Assembly: GCF_027490375.1 (NCBI RefSeq)
Contig: NZ_JAIXYH010000054.1
Location: forward strand, 1 to 51,186
Origin: Flavobacterium sp.
GTDB lineage: Bacteria > Bacteroidota > Bacteroidia > Flavobacteriales > Flavobacteriaceae
Length of the DNA: 51,186 bases
Reading direction: 5' to 3'
Shown: piece by piece, positions 16,306 through 27,130 of the stretch
Layout of the letters: every line of letters starts with the position of its first letter
How positions within the stretch are numbered: the stretch's first letter is position 1
Notes under the pieces: generated by a model
What the model was told of the DNA's origin: nothing
The model's database searches: none
The model's input: the letters and a program-made list of their open reading frames with translations, nothing else
Position numbers and translations under genes: made by a program

Positions 16306-17088
16306 ATGAGTAAATTACCTCAAGAATACAAGTTTATTGATCTTTCAGACTACGGTCGGCCAGCGGCAAAAATCATTGCTATTTCTTTAAAAAACACTTC
16401 ATTAACACCACTTCATGTGACATTCGGATTTATCATCGCTGGTTGTATCGCGATCTATTGCATCCTTTCTGATCACTATTTCCTAGCCGCTTTTTTCTTA
16501 ATTGTAAAATCGATTTTAGATGCGGCCGATGGCGAATTATCGCGCGTGAAACAAACACCTTCGTACGTGGGTCGTTATACCGACTCGGTGGCCGACATAA
16601 TCTTGAACTTTTTTATTTTTCTCGCGATTTGGTACGTGACTGATATTTCTATTTGGATTTGTTTTCTCGCTTTTTTAGGTCTTCAACTACAAGGAACACT
16701 CTACAATTACTACTATGTGATTTTAAGAAATCGCTTTGCAGGCGATACAACAAGTCGCGTAATCGAAGATAAAACGCCTATTGCTTTGCCCGGCGAATCG
16801 CAAAAGCACGTAAATGTCTTGTTCTTTTTGTACAAGTTGTTTTATTCCGTTTTTGATAAAGCGATTTATGCGCTCGATCGAAACGCGAGTAAAGGGCAAA
16901 TTTTCCCGAATTGGTTAATGACATTTGTCTCCACTTTCGGATTAGGTTTTCAGCTATTCGTTATTGCGTTCTTGCTGGTATTCGATTTCAAACAGCTGAT
17001 TCTGCCGTTCTTCGTAGCATATACCGCCATGGTTTTTATTTGCGTAGGCGTTCGGCGCTACTTTTATCATTTACCTGTTGGCTTGTAA
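16306..17088 (+). CDS. CDP-alcohol phosphatidyltransferase family protein
   Basis: A 260-residue membrane protein. The family motif is visible at about residues 77-102: D-x2-D-G-x2-S-R-x8-G-x3-D-x3-D (DAADGELSR ... GRYTDSVAD), with Ser in place of the usual Ala before the Arg. About six hydrophobic segments surround it. Such enzymes swap CMP on a CDP-lipid for an alcohol (glycerol phosphate, inositol, serine) at the inner membrane; which one is unclear here. The gene is unlinked to other lipid genes and converges on katG. Confidence 0.85.
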   Translation: MSKLPQEYKFIDLSDYGRPAAKIIAISLKNTSLTPLHVTFGFIIAGCIAIYCILSDHYFLAAFFLIVKSILDAADGELSRVKQTPSYVGRYTDSVADIILNFFIFLAIWYVTDISIWICFLAFLGLQLQGTLYNYYYVILRNRFAGDTTSRVIEDKTPIALPGESQKHVNVLFFLYKLFYSVFDKAIYALDRNASKGQIFPNWLMTFVSTFGLGFQLFVIAFLLVFDFKQLILPFFVAYTAMVFICVGVRRYFYHLPVGL

Positions 17089-17245
17089 TTTTCAAAAGCG
17101 ATTTTATTCTTAAATCGAATTTCGCTTGCAATAAAGAATAAAAGTGGTAACTCTGTTCTTTAGATGAAAAGCCAGTAGTTTATTTATTGAAAATCAGTTT
17201 ATTATTATTTAAATCAGAACTTCATATCTTATTATTCCATAAAAA

Positions 17246-17283
17246 AAACCAACCGAATTTGATAGTTCAAATCCAGTTGGTTT
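17246..17283. terminator. Bidirectional terminator between the phosphatidyltransferase and katG
   Basis: The arms AAACCAAC / GTTGGTTT and inner arms AATTTGA / TTCAAAT form an interrupted hairpin with a 3-bp loop. A-rich and T-rich flanks allow termination in both directions for these convergent genes. Confidence 0.75.
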
Positions 17284-17321
17284 TCTGTTTTTGCTAGAAA
17301 TTAATTTCTGCCGTTCGACTA

Positions 17322-19607
<2,286 letters not shown>

Positions 19608-19633
19608 TCAGTGGTTTAAGATCTTTAACAGTT

Positions 19634-19641
19634 CAAAAGTA
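19634..19641 (-). promoter_or_regulatory. -7 promoter box for katG
   Basis: The minus strand reads TACTTTTG (TAnnTTTG), 29 bp before the katG ATG. Its expected -33 region falls on the weak OxyR-like half-sites at 19657-19671. Confidence 0.6.
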
Positions 19642-19646
19642 ATTAG

Positions 19647-19654
19647 TATGTTTG
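19647..19654 (+). promoter_or_regulatory. -7 promoter box for oxyR
   Basis: The plus strand reads TATGTTTG (TAnnTTTG), 43 bp before the oxyR ATG. It is only 5 bp from the opposing katG box, so the two promoters are back to back. Confidence 0.5.
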
Positions 19655-19656
19655 TT

Positions 19657-19671
19657 CTATAAAAACGATAT
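19657..19671. promoter_or_regulatory. Weak OxyR-like half-sites (CTAT-N7-ATAT)
   Basis: CTAT at 19657-19660 and ATAT at 19668-19671 are spaced by 7 bp, as the two inner half-sites of the OxyR pattern ATAG-N7-CTAT-N7-ATAG-N7-CTAT would be. The outer half-sites are poor. The position fits control of both divergent genes. Confidence 0.3.
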
Positions 19672-19697
19672 TTTCAATAACATTATTGATGCAGTAG

Positions 19698-20636
19698 ATG
19701 AATATTCAGCAATTTCAGTACGTTTTAGCGGTTCACGAGTACCAGCATTTTGAATTAGCCGCAGAGAAGTGCTTTGTGACGCAATCGACATTGAGCACCA
19801 TGATTTCCAAATTTGAAGATGAAATTGGCATTAAGATTTTTGATCGCAAAAAGAAACCGGTGCAGCTTACTACCGAAGGTTTGGAAATTGTGAAGCAACT
19901 GCAAGTCATTTCAAAGAATATTGCAGCTTTTAAAGAATTGACACAGGAATTAAAGGGTGAAATTACCGGAACTTTGAGTTTGTCGGTGATTCCTACCGTT
20001 GCGCCGTTTTTGCTTCCGCTGTTTTTGCAGGACTTTGCGAGGAAGTTTCCGAACTTGAATGTCATTGTTCGCGAAGAAACGACAGCGGAAATCATCCGTA
20101 AGTTAAAATCGCGTGCCTTGGACATCGGCATTTTATCTACTCCGATAAACGACAAAGAAATTATCGAGTATCCGCTGTACGACGAGCCATTTTTATTTTA
20201 CGATGCCGAGCAAGTAGGTTGCGCAGAAGTAGCTGCTAAGAGTATCGATTTGAATAATTTATGTGTGATGGAGGAGGGGCATTGTATGCGAACGCAGGTA
20301 CTGCAAATTTGTGATCAACGCGATCGCTTGCTGACTTCGAAGTTAAATTTTGAGTACAAAGCCGGTTCGATAGATGGTTTGTTGCGTTTTGTGAAGGCTA
20401 ATAAAGCGGCGACATTCTTACCTTATTTGGCTACAACCGATTTTCCTGAAGCTGAGCGTTTGCATTTAAGTAGCTTTTCGAATCCGATTCCCTATCGAAC
20501 TATTGGGTTGGTAGTGCACAATCATTTTGTAAAAAATAAGTTGCTACACATTTTGCAGAAGGAAGTTTCGGATAAAGTTGTACATCAATTACCAAAAATC
20601 GGTAATCAAGGAGCACAACTCAATCCGCTTTCATAA
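19698..20636 (+). CDS. oxyR: Peroxide-sensing LysR-type regulator OxyR
   Basis: A 312-residue LysR-family protein. The N-terminal winged HTH is seen in AAEKCFVTQSTLSTMISKFE, and the C-terminal part is the sensor domain. C196 in MEEGHCMRTQ and C205 in VLQICDQ have the same spacing (nine positions) and context (GHC) as the redox pair C199/C208 of E. coli OxyR, so a peroxide-driven disulfide switch is expected. C25 matches the extra cysteine also found in E. coli OxyR. It is divergent from katG, its probable main target; the shared 93 bp contain both promoters. Confidence 0.95.
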   Translation: MNIQQFQYVLAVHEYQHFELAAEKCFVTQSTLSTMISKFEDEIGIKIFDRKKKPVQLTTEGLEIVKQLQVISKNIAAFKELTQELKGEITGTLSLSVIPTVAPFLLPLFLQDFARKFPNLNVIVREETTAEIIRKLKSRALDIGILSTPINDKEIIEYPLYDEPFLFYDAEQVGCAEVAAKSIDLNNLCVMEEGHCMRTQVLQICDQRDRLLTSKLNFEYKAGSIDGLLRFVKANKAATFLPYLATTDFPEAERLHLSSFSNPIPYRTIGLVVHNHFVKNKLLHILQKEVSDKVVHQLPKIGNQGAQLNPLS

Positions 20637-20676
20637 TTTTTGGCATAAGGCTTGCTTACGACTTAAAAAAACAATC

Positions 20677-21066
20677 ATGAAATCAGTCTTATTCTATCGT
20701 CATGCAGCTATTTCGCTGCTTTTCATTTATTTGTGGTGCGTGTATATGTTTTTTAATTATTATACAGAGCCTGCTGGTATGTTTAAAGGATTAACCCTGT
20801 ATTTTGAATTCATTTATACCTGCGTAATTGCAGCAGTTTTAGGCTTTTTGTTTTTGCTCTTACAATTGAAATTCAAGCGTTTTCCAACACATTTTCTGTT
20901 TCATTTTGTATTTTACTTGTGCAGCAACTGCCTATTTATTTACAGCATCCTCTTTGTTTTAGGCATATTTAAAATTGAGGATTTGGAAAATTGGTATTTC
21001 GCGTCTCCTTTATTGCTTTTTGCACCTTTGATGTATTGGCGTTTGGCGAAGCAGGAGGTGGTTTAA
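20677..21066 (+). CDS. Small polytopic membrane protein of unknown function
   Basis: I choose the ATG at 20677 (MKSVLFYRHAA); a longer frame from 20578 would overlap the end of oxyR by 59 bp with no membrane signal. The 129-residue product has four strongly hydrophobic segments (about residues 8-26, 42-63, 73-95 and 105-122), separated by short loops. No family is recognised. It lies 40 bp after oxyR on the same strand and could be read through from it. A hairpin terminator follows. Confidence 0.65.
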   Translation: MKSVLFYRHAAISLLFIYLWCVYMFFNYYTEPAGMFKGLTLYFEFIYTCVIAAVLGFLFLLLQLKFKRFPTHFLFHFVFYLCSNCLFIYSILFVLGIFKIEDLENWYFASPLLLFAPLMYWRLAKQEVV

Positions 21067-21107
21067 CATAAAATCATATTTTGAGATTATAAGGGAATAA
21101 AATTTGT

Positions 21108-21131
21108 AAATGTCTTAAAGGCATTTTTTTA
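21108..21131 (+). terminator. Rho-independent terminator after the four-helix membrane protein
   Basis: AAATGTC and GGCATTT pair (one G-T) around a 5-bp loop, followed by a run of T. Confidence 0.6.
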
Positions 21132-21192
21132 ATTTATCTTCTTTATTAATAGCAACAGAGAAAACTGCAATCATTTTACTACCGCGAGAAAC

Positions 21193-21903
21193 CTAGTGTT
21201 GGTTAAATTTATTAAAGATTTCTTGCTCATAAATACAGGCGGTTAGGATTTCATCTTGTTTAATTATGATGTCGGTATTTAACGTTACCGATTTTTCATC
21301 GCTGTCTAGCTTTTCCAGAAATTCTTCTACAACTTTAAAATAATCAGTTGTTATATGGAGCTGTTTTCGATCATCTCTATATCCGCTTAGTATCGGAGTT
21401 AGTATAAGATAGTTAGTTTTCTGAGGAATAGGAATTATTTCAGAATAACCGATATAAACTTTGTCGTTTTTTAAAGTTACTTGAATGAAAGACGCTTCAA
21501 CTACTGATCTTTTGAATAATTTTTCGAGTTCATCGCCATTTTTATCCACAGCCCAACCTATTAGTTGAAATTCTTTAAAACGCCATAACAAATAGATGTT
21601 GGTTACATAAACTGCTATTAAAGCGATCGTACAAGAAAAGAAGATAGTCCAAAAATAATCAACCTTCTTAATCGGAACAAATTCAAGCTGTTTGACGAGA
21701 AAAGCCGTTAATTCAGGAAATATCAATTCTACTACTGTTCTTAACAGAAAACCGAATACAATAATTAGCAACGCAACAGAAACAGATTCAAAAAGTATGC
21801 GGTTTTGTGTCAAACGCTGCGTATTATACTTAAAGTAATGTGAATATATTAATATGAAGTAGCCAACGATTACAGGCAGCAATAGTAGGTTATAGGGCAT
21901 CAT
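21193..21903 (-). CDS. Membrane protein of unknown function with cytoplasmic domain
   Basis: A 236-residue protein with three N-terminal membrane segments (about residues 4-22, 42-62 and 85-107). It is followed by a soluble domain containing FIQVTLKNDKVYIGYSE and a LTPILSGYRDD segment. That second half resembles small beta-barrel domains in uncharacterised membrane proteins in which a strand pair is followed by a GYR motif; I cannot name the family with confidence. It starts 3 bp after the stop of a 61-codon gene, so the pair forms a mini-operon under the promoter at 22112. Confidence 0.65.
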   Translation of the reverse strand: MMPYNLLLLPVIVGYFILIYSHYFKYNTQRLTQNRILFESVSVALLIIVFGFLLRTVVELIFPELTAFLVKQLEFVPIKKVDYFWTIFFSCTIALIAVYVTNIYLLWRFKEFQLIGWAVDKNGDELEKLFKRSVVEASFIQVTLKNDKVYIGYSEIIPIPQKTNYLILTPILSGYRDDRKQLHITTDYFKVVEEFLEKLDSDEKSVTLNTDIIIKQDEILTACIYEQEIFNKFNQH

Positions 21904-21906
21904 ATA

Positions 21907-22092
21907 CTAGATTCTATGTGCCTCAATCTGCTCCTTAATAACGACGGATTCTTTTAAACTTTTGATGGCTTCCCTAACTTCTTTTCTGTTGTAGAAAACT
22001 TTTTTATCTACATACAAGCGACCCTCAGTGGTTCCTCGTAATCCCGTATCTTTCGGTGTTGATTTTTTGAAAAGATTAATTAGTGACATCAT
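21907..22092 (-). CDS. Small hypothetical protein, partner of the downstream membrane protein
   Basis: A 61-residue soluble, highly charged protein (MMSLINLFKKSTPKDTGLRG ... ESVVIKEQIEAHRI), probably mostly helical in its second half. There is no known family. Its coding status is supported by tight coupling to the next gene (3-bp gap) and a -7 box 19 bp upstream of its ATG. Confidence 0.6.
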   Translation of the reverse strand: MMSLINLFKKSTPKDTGLRGTTEGRLYVDKKVFYNRKEVREAIKSLKESVVIKEQIEAHRI

Positions 22093-22111
22093 GTTTTTTA
22101 CTTTTCATCAT

Positions 22112-22119
22112 CAAAATTA
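22112..22119 (-). promoter_or_regulatory. -7 promoter box for the 61-residue / membrane protein pair
   Basis: The minus strand reads TAATTTTG (TAnnTTTG), 19 bp before the start at 22092. Confidence 0.5.
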
Positions 22120-22273
22120 AAACAATTTTTATTCCAATTTTCTCTTTTTGCAGGAAATTCACAAACTACTGCCTAAGCGCTCAAAAATATAACGGGGTTT
22201 TCAAAACGATATTTTTATCATAAATACAATTCTCATTCGACTGTTTTCGAAGAAATTAGTGACTGGAATCCAT

Positions 22274-25072
22274 TTACAACTTCTCCTTCAAATACTTCGC
22301 CGTAATCGATTTTTTATTTTTCACAAGCTCTTCAGGAGTTCCAGCAGCCAATAATTCTCCGCCGTTATCACCACCTTCCGGACCCAAATCGATAACCCAA
22401 TCGGCACATTTCATCAAATCTAAATTGTGCTCAATAACAATAATCGAATGTCCCTTGTCAATCAATGCATCAAACGATTTCAGTAACTTTTTAATGTCGT
22501 GAAAGTGCAAACCCGTTGTTGGCTCATCGAAAATAAACAACGCCTTTTCCTTCGTACTTCCTTTCACTAAAAATGAGGCCAATTTAATACGTTGCGCTTC
22601 ACCTCCAGATAAAGTCGATGATGATTGTCCCAATTGTACATAACCCAAACCAACATCTTGTAACGGCTGCAAACGTTGCACGATTTTAGGTTGCTTATTT
22701 TCGTCGAAAAACTGCACGGCCTCGTCGATAGTCATTGTTAAAATATCGTCGATGTTCTTTTCGGCAAACTTCACTTCTAAAATATCGTTTTTGAAGCGTT
22801 TTCCTTTACAAGCGTCGCAAGGCAATGAGACATCGGCCATGAAAACCATTTCTACTTCGATGCTGCCTTCGCCTTTGCAAGTTTCGCAGCGACCGCCGTC
22901 GACGTTAAACGAAAAATGCTTGGATTGATAGCCGCGAATCTTCGATAATTTTTCCTTCGCATACAAATCGCGAATTTCGTCGTAGGCTTTTATATATGTT
23001 ACTGGATTCGAGCGTGAACTTCTTCCAATCGGATTCTGATCCACGTATTCGATATGCTGGATTTTGTGGTAATGTCCTTGCAATTCGCCAAACTTACCCG
23101 CTTTTTCGCCAATGCCTTCCAATTTCTTCTGCATCGCCGGATACAGAATTTTCTTCACTAAAGTACTCTTTCCACTACCGGAAACGCCCGTAATTACAGT
23201 AAGTACTTCCAGCGGAAAACGAACGTCAACATTTTTTAAATTGTTTTCTCGTGCTCCTAAAATATCGATATACGCCGACCATTTTCGACGTTTTTTTGGC
23301 ACTTCAATTTCTAAATCGCCATTTAGATAACGAGCCGTTAGCGAATTCGATTTCAAAATTTCGTCGAACGTTCCCTGGGCAACCAACGTTCCTCCCAAAG
23401 AACCTGCTTCGGGTCCGATGTCTATAATCACATCGGCCATTTTCATGATGTCTTCGTCGTGCTCTACTACAATCACAGTATTTCCCAAATCGCGTAAATG
23501 CAACAGAACTTTGATCAATCGCTCGGTATCCTTTGGATGCAAACCTATACTCGGTTCGTCTAGAATGTACATCGAACCTACCAACGAACTTCCCAAAGAC
23601 GTCGCCAAATTGATACGCTGCGATTCGCCACCCGATAACGAGGCTGAATTGCGATTCAAATTCAAATAACTCAAACCAACATCCGATAAAAATCGAAGTC
23701 GACTCTTAATCTCAATCAACAAACGTTCAGCAACCTTGGCATCGAACGCACTCAATTGCAAACCATCAAAAAAGGGAATCAAATCCTTAATCGAAACGTT
23801 TACCAAGTCGGAAATCGATTTTCCGTTAATCTTCACATACGCTGCTTCTTTGCGGAGTCGCGTTCCTTTGCAATCGGGGCATTTGGTTTTTCCGCGGTAA
23901 CGCGCCAACATCACCCGATTTTGAATTTTGTAGTTCTTTTCTTCCAATTCCTTGAAGAAATCGTTTAAACCTACAAAGTACTTATTGCCTTTCCAAAGCA
24001 GTTCTTTTTCGCTGTCGCTGAGTTGCGCGTACGGACGGTGAATCGGAAAATTGAACTTGTAGGCATTATTTACCAACTGATCGCGGTACCAACTCATGCT
24101 TTCGCCACGCCAAGCGTAAACTGCATTTTCGTAGATAGAAAGCGAGGCATTTGGAATCACCAAGTCTTCATCAATACCTATAACACTGCCAAAACCTTCG
24201 CATTTCGGACAAGCGCCAAACGGATTATTAAAGCTAAATAAATGCACATTAGGCTCCAAAAACGTCATGCCGTCGCGATCGAAACTGTTGCTAAACACAT
24301 AACGTTCGTCGCCATCTGCCGATGCCAACGTACATTTTCCTTTTCCTTCATAAAATGCCGTTTGAATGGCGTCGGCTAAACGATTCAAGAAATCTTCATC
24401 ATCCTCGTTTTCTTTGTTGATTACAATTCGGTCAACAACCAAAAAGCCTACTTCAAATTTGGTTTTCGTTTCTAAAACCTCGTCAATACGGAGCAATTTC
24501 CCATCGGCAAGCATACGGGCAAATCCCTGTTGCAGCAATACCGAAAGTTTTTGCTCGACTGTGCGACCTTTCTCGATAAAAAGCGGCGATAACAACAACC
24601 ATCGACTTCCGTTCTCGAACGTTTTTACGCGTTCAATCACCGAAGTTACGGTATCTTTAGTCACTTCTTCACCCGAAGTAGGCGAATACGTTTTGCCAAT
24701 TCGAGCAAATAATAGTTTTATGTAATCGTAAATCTCAGTGCTGGTTCCAACCGTCGATCGGGCGTTGGTGGTATTTACCTTTTGTTCAATGGCAATCGCA
24801 GGAGCAATACCTTTGATGTATTCGACTTTCGGCTTGTCGAGTCGACCAAGAAACTGACGCGCATACGACGACAAGCTCTCTACATAGCGCCGTTGTCCTT
24901 CCGCGTAAAGCGTATCAAACGCCAAACTCGATTTTCCGCTTCCTGATAATCCGGTGATAACTACCAGTTTGTTTCGCGGAATACCAACACTTAAATCTTT
25001 AAGGTTGTGCATCTGAGCACCTTTGATGATAATGTTGTGCTTGGAGTCTAATTCGGCAATGTCGGCGTGCAT
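22274..25072 (-). CDS. uvrA: Excinuclease ABC subunit A
   Basis: A 932-residue DNA damage sensor of nucleotide excision repair, full length. There are two ABC ATPase modules: the first Walker A is GLSGSGKSSLAFD at 41-53, and the second is TGVSGSGKSTLV past residue 620. Signature motifs read SLSGGESQRI and TLSGGEAQRI. Zinc-binding cysteines are visible in FGACPKCEGFG, KTKCPDCKGTR and in GRCETCKGEGS...LPCDACKGKRF. It is cytoplasmic, acting as a dimer with UvrB. The gene is monocistronic with a -7 box 16 bp upstream and diverges from the ECF sigma gene. Confidence 0.98.
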   Translation of the reverse strand: MHADIAELDSKHNIIIKGAQMHNLKDLSVGIPRNKLVVITGLSGSGKSSLAFDTLYAEGQRRYVESLSSYARQFLGRLDKPKVEYIKGIAPAIAIEQKVNTTNARSTVGTSTEIYDYIKLLFARIGKTYSPTSGEEVTKDTVTSVIERVKTFENGSRWLLLSPLFIEKGRTVEQKLSVLLQQGFARMLADGKLLRIDEVLETKTKFEVGFLVVDRIVINKENEDDEDFLNRLADAIQTAFYEGKGKCTLASADGDERYVFSNSFDRDGMTFLEPNVHLFSFNNPFGACPKCEGFGSVIGIDEDLVIPNASLSIYENAVYAWRGESMSWYRDQLVNNAYKFNFPIHRPYAQLSDSEKELLWKGNKYFVGLNDFFKELEEKNYKIQNRVMLARYRGKTKCPDCKGTRLRKEAAYVKINGKSISDLVNVSIKDLIPFFDGLQLSAFDAKVAERLLIEIKSRLRFLSDVGLSYLNLNRNSASLSGGESQRINLATSLGSSLVGSMYILDEPSIGLHPKDTERLIKVLLHLRDLGNTVIVVEHDEDIMKMADVIIDIGPEAGSLGGTLVAQGTFDEILKSNSLTARYLNGDLEIEVPKKRRKWSAYIDILGARENNLKNVDVRFPLEVLTVITGVSGSGKSTLVKKILYPAMQKKLEGIGEKAGKFGELQGHYHKIQHIEYVDQNPIGRSSRSNPVTYIKAYDEIRDLYAKEKLSKIRGYQSKHFSFNVDGGRCETCKGEGSIEVEMVFMADVSLPCDACKGKRFKNDILEVKFAEKNIDDILTMTIDEAVQFFDENKQPKIVQRLQPLQDVGLGYVQLGQSSSTLSGGEAQRIKLASFLVKGSTKEKALFIFDEPTTGLHFHDIKKLLKSFDALIDKGHSIIVIEHNLDLMKCADWVIDLGPEGGDNGGELLAAGTPEELVKNKKSITAKYLKEKL

Positions 25073-25088
25073 AAAAGCTAATTTTACG

Positions 25089-25096
25089 CAAAGATA
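25089..25096 (-). promoter_or_regulatory. -7 promoter box for uvrA
   Basis: The minus strand reads TATCTTTG (TAnnTTTG), leaving 16 bp to the uvrA ATG and so a very short 5' leader. No SOS-box-like palindrome is apparent here. Confidence 0.55.
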
Positions 25097-25273
25097 TGAA
25101 AGGCAGAAGGCTTATTCTAGTAAACAATTGATAACAGACGCAACTTGATATAAAATTTAGCATCTTAAAATATGTAAGATATTCGGGTTTTAATTACATA
25201 TTTGGTTACAGTTTTGGTTGAATTACGTTAAAATTGTTTGTAAATGTTAAAAATCAAGATATTTTTTGCATTT

Positions 25274-25296
25274 CATTTCGAAATGTGTTTACATTT
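25274..25296. promoter_or_regulatory. Overlapping palindromes upstream of the ECF sigma gene
   Basis: CATTTCGAAATG (25274-25285) is a perfect 12-bp palindrome and overlaps AAATGTGTTTACATTT (25281-25296), an inverted repeat with 6-bp arms. They lie about 90-110 bp before the sigma start in a 314-bp intergenic gap shared with uvrA and may be an operator. A near-consensus -7 box TACTTTTA follows at 25342. Confidence 0.35.
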
Positions 25297-25386
25297 GGTT
25301 CATAATTAACATCAAAATAACAGACGCCTATACAATAACAATACTTTTAGTTTTAAAAATTGCTCACGTTTTAAAAGAAGTATGTT

Positions 25387-25971
25387 ATGGCTACTGTTCA
25401 ACTCCCCGACGCCCTTTTGATTCGGAATTACGTTGCTGGTGACGAATCGGCACTCGAAATCCTTATTAACAGACACCAATCAAAACTGTACGGTTTCATT
25501 TACTCGAAAGTTAACGACAGAGACGTGTCCGACGATATCTTTCAAGATACGTTTATCAAAGTCATTAAAACGCTAAAATCCGATTCGTACAACGAAGAAG
25601 GGAAGTTCTTACCTTGGGTCATGCGTATTGCTCATAACCTCATTGTAGATCACTTCCGCAGAAATAAAAAAATGCCAATGGTACGCGATACCGACGAATA
25701 TTCGGTGTTCAATACCATAAAAGAAGCCGATTTAAACATCGAAAACCAAATCATTACCGAGCAAATCGAAGGCGACTTGCGGAAACTCATCCTCGAACTA
25801 CCTGCCGATCAGCGCGAAGTGCTCATGATGCGGATGTACCAAGACCTCAGTTTCAAAGAAATTGCCGATAACACGGGTGTTAGCATTAACACAGCGCTCG
25901 GTCGCATGCGTTACGCGCTAATGAATTTGCGAAAGCTCATTGAAAAACATCAAATTATTTTGACGAATTAG
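25387..25971 (+). CDS. ECF-type RNA polymerase sigma factor
   Basis: A 194-residue sigma-70 family protein. Region 2 covers about residues 20-100 (INRHQSKLYGFIYSKVNDRD and PWVMRIAHNLIVDHFRR). Region 4 covers about 130-190 (LPADQREVLMMRMYQDLSFK then ADNTGVSINTALGRMRYALM, a clear helix-turn-helix). Region 3 is missing, as in ECF factors. No anti-sigma gene follows; instead a 47-codon ORF lies 52 bp downstream. Target genes cannot be inferred. It is divergent from uvrA. Confidence 0.93.
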   Translation: MATVQLPDALLIRNYVAGDESALEILINRHQSKLYGFIYSKVNDRDVSDDIFQDTFIKVIKTLKSDSYNEEGKFLPWVMRIAHNLIVDHFRRNKKMPMVRDTDEYSVFNTIKEADLNIENQIITEQIEGDLRKLILELPADQREVLMMRMYQDLSFKEIADNTGVSINTALGRMRYALMNLRKLIEKHQIILTN

Positions 25972-26023
25972 ACAATATTGCCGTATTTGTGGCGTTCTGT
26001 TTTAAACAGACAAACACACAATT

Positions 26024-26167
26024 ATGGCAAAAATCTACGCGCAAAAAAAAATTACTGTGAAACCTATGCATCCGAAACCTGAGACGGTACGGTTTCTGCT
26101 CAATTATTCCAAAGCACTGACTATGAAAAAAGTAGGAAATGTGCAGCTAGAAATCATAGCAAACTAA
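26024..26167 (+). CDS. Candidate 47-residue basic protein downstream of the sigma factor
   Basis: This is an ATG-to-TAA frame encoding a Lys-rich peptide beginning MAKIYAQKKITVKPMHPKPE and ending VQLEIIAN. Composition and length suggest a small cytoplasmic protein. It sits between the sigma gene (52 bp away) and a strong terminator that starts 10 bp after the stop, so it would be the last gene of the transcript. Its placement where an anti-sigma factor is often found is notable, but it has no transmembrane or zinc motif. No family is recognised. Confidence 0.55.
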   Translation: MAKIYAQKKITVKPMHPKPETVRFLLNYSKALTMKKVGNVQLEIIAN

Positions 26168-26176
26168 AAAATGAGA

Positions 26177-26202
26177 AAATCCGGTTTAGGCCGGATTTTT
26201 TT
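26177..26202. terminator. Terminator after the sigma operon, possibly bidirectional with nth
   Basis: The perfect 8-bp stem AAATCCGG / CCGGATTT with a 6-bp loop is followed by a T run on the plus strand and preceded by A residues, so it can also serve the convergent nth gene. Confidence 0.85.
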
Positions 26203-26242
26203 ATGAAAATGCTTTTCATAATCGAATTGCATTCACGGAATA

Positions 26243-26902
26243 TTACGTCTTTTTCGACTTGTAATAGTCCGAAATTACCGTTTTTCGACCAATAGTTTTG
26301 GTAATGATGTCGCGCTCCAAATCCCAACCACGTGCCGGTGAGTATTCTCGGCCGTACCAAATAATTTGTAGATGTAAATCGTTCCAAATTTCTTTAGGAA
26401 ACAATCGTTTAGCGTCGCGTTCGGTTTGTACGACACTTTTGCCGTTCGAAAATCCCCAACGATACATAAGTCGATGAATGTGCGTATCCACCGGAAAAGC
26501 CGGAACGCCAAAGGCTTGCGACATCACCACGCTGGCCGTTTTGTGTCCAACTGCCGGTAACGCTTCCAGAGCTTCAAAACTCTGTGGAACTTCGCCATTG
26601 TATTTCTCTAGTAAAATCTGCGACAAGCCAAAAATACCAGCCGATTTCATCGGACTCAATCCGCACGGACGAATAATTTCCTTAATGCGGTCCTGTCCCA
26701 AACGTATCATCGCTTCCGGCGTCGAGGCTTCGGCAAACAAAATTGGCGTCACCTGGTTCACCCGAACATCGGTACACTGCGCCGACAGCAAAACCGCAAT
26801 CAGCAAGGTGTACGCATCGGTGTGGTCGAGAGGTATCGGAATCTCCGGATACAATTCTTTTAACGTATTTATAACGAATGAAACGCGTTCAGATTTATTC
26901 AT
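26243..26902 (-). CDS. nth: Endonuclease III-type DNA glycosylase lacking the Fe-S cysteines
   Basis: I choose the ATG at 26902 (MNKSERVSFVIN), which matches the usual N-terminus; the frame extends upstream to 26992 without support. The 219-residue product has the helix-hairpin-helix LPAVGHKTASVV with the catalytic Lys, and the catalytic Asp in FPVDTHIHRL. It should remove oxidised pyrimidines and nick abasic sites. The C-terminal region GREYSPARGWDLERDIITKT contains no cysteines where standard enzymes carry a C-x6-C-x2-C-x5-C [4Fe-4S] loop, so the cluster is probably absent. The catalytic residues remain, so activity is expected. Confidence 0.92.
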   Translation of the reverse strand: MNKSERVSFVINTLKELYPEIPIPLDHTDAYTLLIAVLLSAQCTDVRVNQVTPILFAEASTPEAMIRLGQDRIKEIIRPCGLSPMKSAGIFGLSQILLEKYNGEVPQSFEALEALPAVGHKTASVVMSQAFGVPAFPVDTHIHRLMYRWGFSNGKSVVQTERDAKRLFPKEIWNDLHLQIIWYGREYSPARGWDLERDIITKTIGRKTVISDYYKSKKT

Positions 26903-27130
26903 TTCAATAATTTTAGACAGGTTTTTGGCGGCTTTTCTTGTTGTTTGCTGCAACTCCTCCATTTTCCCGCAATTCAGCCCAGGCAAAAACACGAGCTTCT
27001 TAGGTCGCTGTGTTTTACGCCGGCTTCATAGCGGTAAAATGTGCGGGGTTTTCGCGTCCATCAAGGCCGGGCCTCCTAAACCAAAAATCGTTCACAAGAT
27101 CAATTCATCAAATTAACAAAATTAATCCGA

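Noticed and set aside
20578..20676. N-terminal extension of the four-helix membrane protein
   Set aside because: It would overlap the end of oxyR and adds a basic, non-membrane segment; the ATG at 20677 gives a better N-terminus.
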